Part shown: positions 60,294 to 64,000 of the stretch, in pieces | How positions within the stretch are numbered: the stretch's first letter is position 1 | How the letters are laid out: the number at the start of each line of letters is the position of its first letter | DNA from: Microtetraspora niveoalba | Lineage (GTDB): Bacteria; Actinomycetota; Actinomycetes; Streptosporangiales; Streptosporangiaceae | NCBI RefSeq assembly: GCF_001570405.1 | Contig: NZ_BBYM01000002.1 | Span: forward strand, 155,402 to 219,401 | DNA: 64,000 nucleotides | Direction: 5' to 3' | Position numbers and translations under genes: made by a program | The notes under the pieces: model-generated | Databases searched by the model: none | Told to the model about the DNA's origin: nothing | Seen by the model: the letters and a program-made list of their open reading frames with translations, nothing else

Positions 60294-60902
60294 ATGCAGG
60301 ACCTCGAACGGGGAGTCGCGCGTTTCCGACGAGACGTCTTCCCGGCCAAGACGGAGCTCTTCACCCGCCTGGCGACCACTCACCGGCCCGCGACGCTGTT
60401 CATCAGTTGCTCCGACGCCCGCGTGGTGCCCGAGCTGATCACCCAGAGCGAGCCGGGCGAGCTGTTCGTCATCCGCACCGCCGGCAACCTCGTGCCCACC
60501 TATGCGCCCGGCTCCGCCGACGGCGTCGCCGCCGGCATCGAGTACGCCGTGGCCGTGCTGGGCGTCTCCGACATCGTGGTGTGCGGGCACTCCGGCTGCG
60601 GCGCGATGACCGCCGTGGCCGACGGCCTCGACCCGGCAGCGCTGCCCGCGCTCGCCGGATGGCTGCGCCACGCGGACGCCTCCCGGGCCCGCGTCACGAT
60701 CGCGGAGTCGGACGCGGGCGAGGTGGCCGCGCTGGTACGTCAGAACGTGCTCGCGCAGACGGCGAACCTGGCCACCCACCCCTCGGTGGCGCACGCCCTG
60801 GCCGCCGGGACGGTCACCCTGCACGGCTGGGTCTACGACATCGGCACCGGCAGCGTGGCGGAACTCGACGCCACCGGCCGCCCCTCCGCGCTCGCGGTCT
60901 GA
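60294..60902 (+). CDS. cynT: Beta-carbonic anhydrase (CynT-like)
   Basis: A 202-residue beta-class enzyme. The zinc ligands are in [14 protein letters not shown] (Cys and the Asp-Arg dyad) and [11 protein letters not shown] (His and Cys); [18 protein letters not shown] is the conserved middle. In the cyanate operon it regenerates bicarbonate consumed by cyanase. ATG 60294 has AAGGGAG upstream; the ATG at 60243 would add a non-homologous 17 residues. Confidence 0.92.
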   Translation: MQDLERGVARFRRDVFPAKTELFTRLATTHRPATLFISCSDARVVPELITQSEPGELFVIRTAGNLVPTYAPGSADGVAAGIEYAVAVLGVSDIVVCGHSGCGAMTAVADGLDPAALPALAGWLRHADASRARVTIAESDAGEVAALVRQNVLAQTANLATHPSVAHALAAGTVTLHGWVYDIGTGSVAELDATGRPSALAV

Positions 60903-61075
60903 CGACGAAGCCGACGCCTGACGCGCCGCCGTCCGTCCCGGGATCGGCGCACATCACCGGAACCTGCCGTGTTCCGCCGGCGCGGCCCCCGTCCACGACG
61001 GTCCGAGATCTCCTGCGTCGAGACCGACGCCGCGGGACCCATCGCACAACAGACGCACGAAAAGGAAGCACTCTC

Positions 61076-61546
61076 ATGGCACACGCCCAGTTCGACCCCA
61101 CGGCCCGCCAGACCCTGGCCGCCGCCGCCGTCGAGGCCAAGACCCGCAGGGACCTGACCTGGCAGCAGATCGCCGACGCGGCCGGCCTGTCGGTCGCCTT
61201 CGTCACCGCCGCCGTACTCGGCCAGCACGCCCTGCCCGAGGCCTCGGCCAGGGCGGTCGCCGAGCTGCTCGGCCTGGACGACGACGCCGCGACGCTGCTG
61301 ACCACCATCCCGACCCGCGGCTCCATCGCCGGCGCCGTCCCCACCGACCCGACCATCTACCGCTTCTACGAGATACTCCAGGTGTACGGCACCACGCTCA
61401 AGGCCCTCGTCCACGAGCAGTTCGGCGACGGCATCATCAGTGCGATCAACTTCAGGCTCGACGTGCGGAAGGTCGCCGACCCCGAGGGCGGCGAGCGCGC
61501 CGTCATCACCCTCGACGGCAAGTACCTGCCCACCAAGCCCTTCTGA
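61076..61546 (+). CDS. cynS: Cyanate hydratase (cyanase)
   Basis: A 156-residue protein: a helix-turn-helix-like N-terminal domain ([20 protein letters not shown]) and the cyanase catalytic domain with [20 protein letters not shown] (Arg and Glu) and [15 protein letters not shown] (Ser). It forms decamers and converts cyanate and bicarbonate into ammonia and CO2. AAAAGGAAG precedes ATG 61076. It follows cynT by 173 bases. Confidence 0.95.
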   Translation: MAHAQFDPTARQTLAAAAVEAKTRRDLTWQQIADAAGLSVAFVTAAVLGQHALPEASARAVAELLGLDDDAATLLTTIPTRGSIAGAVPTDPTIYRFYEILQVYGTTLKALVHEQFGDGIISAINFRLDVRKVADPEGGERAVITLDGKYLPTKPF

Positions 61547-61573
61547 TCCGAACCCGATCCGAACCCGATCCGC
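61545..61573. repeat. Tandem 11-bp repeat at the cynS stop
   Basis: GATCCGAACCC occurs twice and then partially a third time (GATCCGC), starting inside the stop codon of cynS. It is short and its role is unknown. Confidence 0.7.
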
Positions 61574-61677
61574 ACGCGGCACCGGGGCAGGCCGGGCGGC
61601 TCCCCTCCACCGCACCCGGCCCGCCCCCCGCCGGCCCGCTCGCCGCGGGGACCCGTTTCTTTCTCGGAGGACCTCTC

Positions 61678-62175
61678 ATGGACTTCGCACAGCGCACCGT
61701 CGACATCGCCCGCCAGAACGTCACCGAGGGCGGCCGCCCGTTCGCGACCGTCATCGTCAAGAACGGCGAGATCCTGGCCGAGAGCGCGAACAAGGTGGCC
61801 CAGACCTCCGACCCGACCGCGCACGCGGAGATCCTCGCCATCCGCGAGGCGTGCGTGAGACTGGGCACCGAACACCTGGTCGGCACCACCGTCTACGTCC
61901 TGGCGCACCCCTGCCCGATGTGCCTGGGAGCGCTGTACTACTGCTCACCGGACGAGGTCGTCTTCCTCACCACGCGCGAGGCCTACGAGCCCCACTACGT
62001 GGACGACCGCAAGTATTTCGAGCTCGACACCTTCTACGCCGAGTTCGGCAAGAGCTGGGACGAGCGGCGGCTGCCGATGCGGTACGAGCCGCGCGAGGCG
62101 GCCGTCGACGTCTACCGCCTGTGGCAGGAGCGCAACGGCGGCGAGCGGCGGGTGGCCGGAGCTCCCACCGCCTGA
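61678..62175 (+). CDS. CDA-fold nucleobase/nucleoside deaminase in the cyn operon
   Basis: A 165-residue cytidine-deaminase-superfamily enzyme with PTAHAEILAIREAC (His and the proton-shuttle Glu) and HPCPMCLGALYYC (PCxxC zinc ligands). The C-terminal part (YEPHYVDDRKYFELDTFY) is longer than in tRNA deaminases and resembles guanine deaminase-like members. GGAGG lies just upstream. It follows cynS by 131 bases. A role releasing ammonia from a heterocycle, in step with cyanate use, is inferred. Confidence 0.85.
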   Translation: MDFAQRTVDIARQNVTEGGRPFATVIVKNGEILAESANKVAQTSDPTAHAEILAIREACVRLGTEHLVGTTVYVLAHPCPMCLGALYYCSPDEVVFLTTREAYEPHYVDDRKYFELDTFYAEFGKSWDERRLPMRYEPREAAVDVYRLWQERNGGERRVAGAPTA

Positions 62176-62185
62176 GCGCACGGGA

Positions 62186-62695
62186 CTACGTACGCGGACC
62201 CGGCGTGTGGGGGCCCGCCTCGCCCGCGGGCGGTGGCACGGCGGCCCCCATCGCCGCCGCGGCCTTCCTCATGATCCGCGTCATGGACGTCAGCTCGTCG
62301 GGCCCGAAATGGTCGATCAGGAAGGCGCGGACGACGGCCAGGTGACCGGGCGCGGTCCGCTCCAGGCAGCGCATCCCCTCGCCGGTGAGGACCGCCATGA
62401 TGCCCCGCTCGTCCGAGGGGCAGGCGGCCCGCTCCACGAGCCCGGCCTTCTCGAGCTGGCCGATCTGGTAGGTGAGTCCGCTCTTGGACACGACCACCAG
62501 GCGGGCCAGCTCGGTCATCCGCATCCTCTGGCCGGGGGCGGACGAGAGCCGGGTGAGGATCTCGTACTGCGGGTGCGTCAGGCCCGCGTCGGCCTTGAGC
62601 TGTTCCTCGATGCGGCGTTCCAGCAGGTGCGAAGCGGTGAGATAGGCCAGCCAGGCGTCCAGCTCCCGCTCACTGAGCCAAGGGGGTTCCGTCAC
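62186..62695 (-). CDS. MarR-family regulator
   Basis: A 169-residue winged-helix protein with LTHPQYEILTRLSSAPGQRM, the recognition segment LARLVVVSKSGLTYQIGQLE and the wing VERAACPSDERGIMAVLTGE. One cysteine in the wing (AACPSD) could sense oxidation. GTG 62695 is used. It is divergent from a DoxX gene with two near-identical palindromes between, so both genes are probably its targets. Confidence 0.9.
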   Translation of the reverse strand: MTEPPWLSERELDAWLAYLTASHLLERRIEEQLKADAGLTHPQYEILTRLSSAPGQRMRMTELARLVVVSKSGLTYQIGQLEKAGLVERAACPSDERGIMAVLTGEGMRCLERTAPGHLAVVRAFLIDHFGPDELTSMTRIMRKAAAAMGAAVPPPAGEAGPHTPGPRT

Positions 62696-62714
62696 ATCGC
62701 CAAGTGTACGGTTT

Positions 62715-62757
62715 GTTCAAATTTGAACCATGCGCTAGGTTTCGTTCAAATTCGAAC
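62715..62757. promoter_or_regulatory. Two MarR boxes (GTTCAAATTYGAAC)
   Basis: GTTCAAATTTGAAC at 62715-62728 is a perfect 14-bp palindrome. GTTCAAATTCGAAC at 62744-62757 differs by one base and sits in TTCGTTCAAATTCGAACGAA (7-bp perfect arms). Starts are 29 bp apart, and the second ends 13 bases before the doxX ATG. Confidence 0.85.
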
Positions 62758-62770
62758 GAAAGGGTCATTC

Positions 62771-63181
62771 ATGCACGCACGGCTTCGCCCCATCGCCCTG
62801 CTCATCGGCCGGGTCGGCATCGGGGTCGTCTTCCTCGTCCACGGCTGGCAGAAGCTCGCGACCAACGGGCTGTCCGGCACCACGGCGTTCTTCGAGCAGA
62901 TCGGGATCCCGCTGCCCGGGCTGGCCGCGCCGGCGGTCACCGCACTGGAACTGCTCGGCGGCGCGGCCCTCATCCTCGGCGTCGCGCTGCCCGTCGCCGG
63001 GACCCTGCTCGCGCTCGACATGCTCGGCGCGATCGCCTTCGTCCACGGCGGCAACGGCTTCACCGTGGACAAGGGCGGTTACGAGTTCGTCCTCGCCCTG
63101 GCGGCGGCGGCCCTGGTGATCGGCTTCAGCGGGGGCGGGACGCTCGCCCTCGACACCCTCTGGACGAGGCGCAGGCGTTGA
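62771..63181 (+). CDS. DoxX-family membrane protein
   Basis: A 136-residue protein with four membrane helices. RVGIGVVFLVHGWQKL, the GLSGTTAFFEQIGIP loop, VTALELLGGAALILGVALP and GGYEFVLALAAAALVIGF form the DoxX pattern. Relatives associate with thiol or redox membrane complexes. GAAAGGG precedes ATG 62771. MarR boxes upstream suggest induction by a phenolic or electrophilic stress. Confidence 0.92.
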   Translation: MHARLRPIALLIGRVGIGVVFLVHGWQKLATNGLSGTTAFFEQIGIPLPGLAAPAVTALELLGGAALILGVALPVAGTLLALDMLGAIAFVHGGNGFTVDKGGYEFVLALAAAALVIGFSGGGTLALDTLWTRRRR

Positions 63182-63223
63182 CACGCTCCCCGGCCCGGCT
63201 CGCCGCTCCCCCAGCCGCGGGAC

Positions 63224-63337
63224 TCAGGTGATCAGGCGCCAAGGCATCCCCTCGTCGATGAACCGCGCCGCGGCCCTCAGGCCGCGAACCTCGGCCTGCT
63301 CCGCGGCGGTACCGGTTTTGTCGTACCCGCCTGACAT
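63224..63337 (-). CDS. Small ORF of unknown function
   Basis: A 37-residue frame: MSGGYDKTGTAAEQAEVRGL followed by RAAARFIDEGMPWRLIT. Amphipathic helix in the middle; no domain. The ATG at 63337 has weak support. It could be a small protein or the tail of a decayed gene. Confidence 0.35.
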   Translation of the reverse strand: MSGGYDKTGTAAEQAEVRGLRAAARFIDEGMPWRLIT

Positions 63338-63389
63338 GATCGCCTGATGTCCGAGACAGCTAGACCGGGTCCGATGGGAGTTGCAGACG

Positions 63390-63752
63390 ATGACGAGTGA
63401 GGATGTCCGAGAGCGTGCCGTCCAGCCGGAGGATCTCAGCCGGTTCGTCGTGGAGCGGCTGAACGCGGGCGACGTCGAAGGGCTGGTGGCGCTGTACGAA
63501 CCGGACGCGGTGCTGGCGTTGCCGGACGGCCAGGTCGCCACGGGCAGCCAGGAGATCCGCCGGGCGTACGAGCATCTGGTCACCGGCAAGCCCACCTTCA
63601 CTCCCGGGCGGCAGCAGCCGACGCTGCGTAACGGCGACCTGGCGCTCACCTCGGTGCGCCTGCCCGACGGCGGTTTCACCGTCGAGGTGGCCCGCCGCCA
63701 GGATGACGGCACCTGGTTGTGGGTGATCGACCAGCCCGGCCTTCTGCCATAG
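63390..63752 (+). CDS. SnoaL/NTF2-like protein
   Basis: A 120-residue cone-fold protein with SRFVVERLNAGDVEGLVALY then EPDAVLALPDGQVATG, EIRRAYEHLV and the terminal strand GTWLWVIDQPGLLP. The pocket residues do not match ketosteroid isomerase, and it is only distantly like the protein at 29578. Start ATG 63390 lies 9 bases after GGGAG. It stands alone; function is unknown. Confidence 0.8.
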   Translation: MTSEDVRERAVQPEDLSRFVVERLNAGDVEGLVALYEPDAVLALPDGQVATGSQEIRRAYEHLVTGKPTFTPGRQQPTLRNGDLALTSVRLPDGGFTVEVARRQDDGTWLWVIDQPGLLP

Positions 63753-63765
63753 GTCAGGGGGCTTC

Positions 63766-64000
63766 TCAGCGGGACAGGCGGTCGAGCACCCGCCTGCGGA
63801 CCGCGCCGTTTCGTCGTTCGAGCTCCGCCGCGTCAACACCGACCAGCGCCCCGCCCCGTTTCCGGACGACGCCGCCGATCACCACGGTGTCCACATCGTG
63901 CGCGGAGGCGGCGGTGAGCACGACGTGGGCCACCGGGTCGCTCATGGCCGCGTCCACGTCACGCGGCCGGAGCACCACGACGTCGGCGAGCGCGCCCTCG
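63766..64000 (-). CDS. Amidohydrolase family protein, C-terminal part only
   Basis: The minus strand enters from the edge as EGALADVVVLRPRDVDAAMS followed by VIGGVVRKRGGALVGVDAAE. This ending (a GxxADVVVL turn and a VxVxGxVVxRxG strand pair) is the composite beta-sandwich tail of ATZ/TRZ-type amidohydrolases. The metal site is outside the window. With the two complete amidohydrolases, it extends the nitrogen-scavenging theme. Confidence 0.75.
   Translation of the reverse strand, partial: EGALADVVVLRPRDVDAAMSDPVAHVVLTAASAHDVDTVVIGGVVRKRGGALVGVDAAELERRNGAVRRRVLDRLSR

Overview
The window is high-GC actinomycete chromosome: GTG and TTG starts are common, neighbouring frames overlap by ATGA or GTGA, and the gene content is F420-dependent nitroreductase, steroid catabolism, TetR/PadR/IclR/PucR regulators and a HbpS/SenS/SenR system. 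A filamentous actinomycete of the Streptosporangiales kind is likely, but this is inferred from gene content only. I saw no tRNA, rRNA, CRISPR array, insertion sequence or phage gene.

Region 1 (1-17 kb) is mixed accessory DNA. It holds a truncated-at-edge phosphotransferase, an internally deleted MFS gene, a lipoprotein, an F420-type oxidoreductase divergent from its TetR regulator with three phased operators, an MFS-SDR pair, a frameshifted remnant of a thyroglobulin type-1-like repeat protein, a degenerate isocitrate/isopropylmalate-dehydrogenase-like gene, an S58 peptidase, a NarL-type two-component pair, a pirin/GNAT/MarR locus with three MarR boxes, and an ArsR/SRPBCC locus with two operators.

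Region 2 (17.4-32.3 kb) is a compact steroid-ring catabolic locus. Ten tightly packed minus-strand genes run hsaA, hsaC, hsaB, kstD, kshA, a small CxxC protein, SDR, esterase, Baeyer-Villiger-like monooxygenase and SDR. A divergent IclR gene has a perfect operator, and two more copies of that operator lie upstream of a secreted tyrosine phosphatase and a ketosteroid-isomerase-like gene. Two PadR paralogues and a further SDR follow. A fragment of a KshB-like reductase survives at 32.2 kb. hsaD and hsaEFG are not here.

Region 3 (32.3-46.7 kb) is a purine/ureide catabolic island on the minus strand: urate oxidase, three xanthine dehydrogenase subunits with an 8-oxoguanine deaminase between them, an AzgA-type permease, an AtzF-C-like protein, hydroxypyruvate isomerase, tartronate semialdehyde reductase, glyoxylate carboligase and allantoicase. 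A divergent PucR regulator appears to start with ATA. Allantoinase and the post-uricase enzymes are missing from the window.

Region 4 (46.7-64 kb) starts with gene relics, then carries a SenR-SenS/HbpS haem-redox sensing locus. It continues with more nitrogen scavenging: two paralogous cytosine-deaminase-like amidohydrolases sharing a GGTATACC site, a urease operon (fused gamma-beta, divergent alpha) with agmatine deiminase and argG, a cyanate operon (cynR, cynT, cynS plus a CDA-fold deaminase), and a third amidohydrolase running off the edge. Regions 3 and 4 together could release ammonia from purines, allantoate, urea, agmatine and cyanate. No single wholly new system is proven. The most distinctive signals are a glyoxylate carboligase with Glu at position 51, the eukaryote-like thyroglobulin relic, the divergent urease operon, the ATA-start PucR and the multi-site IclR regulon.
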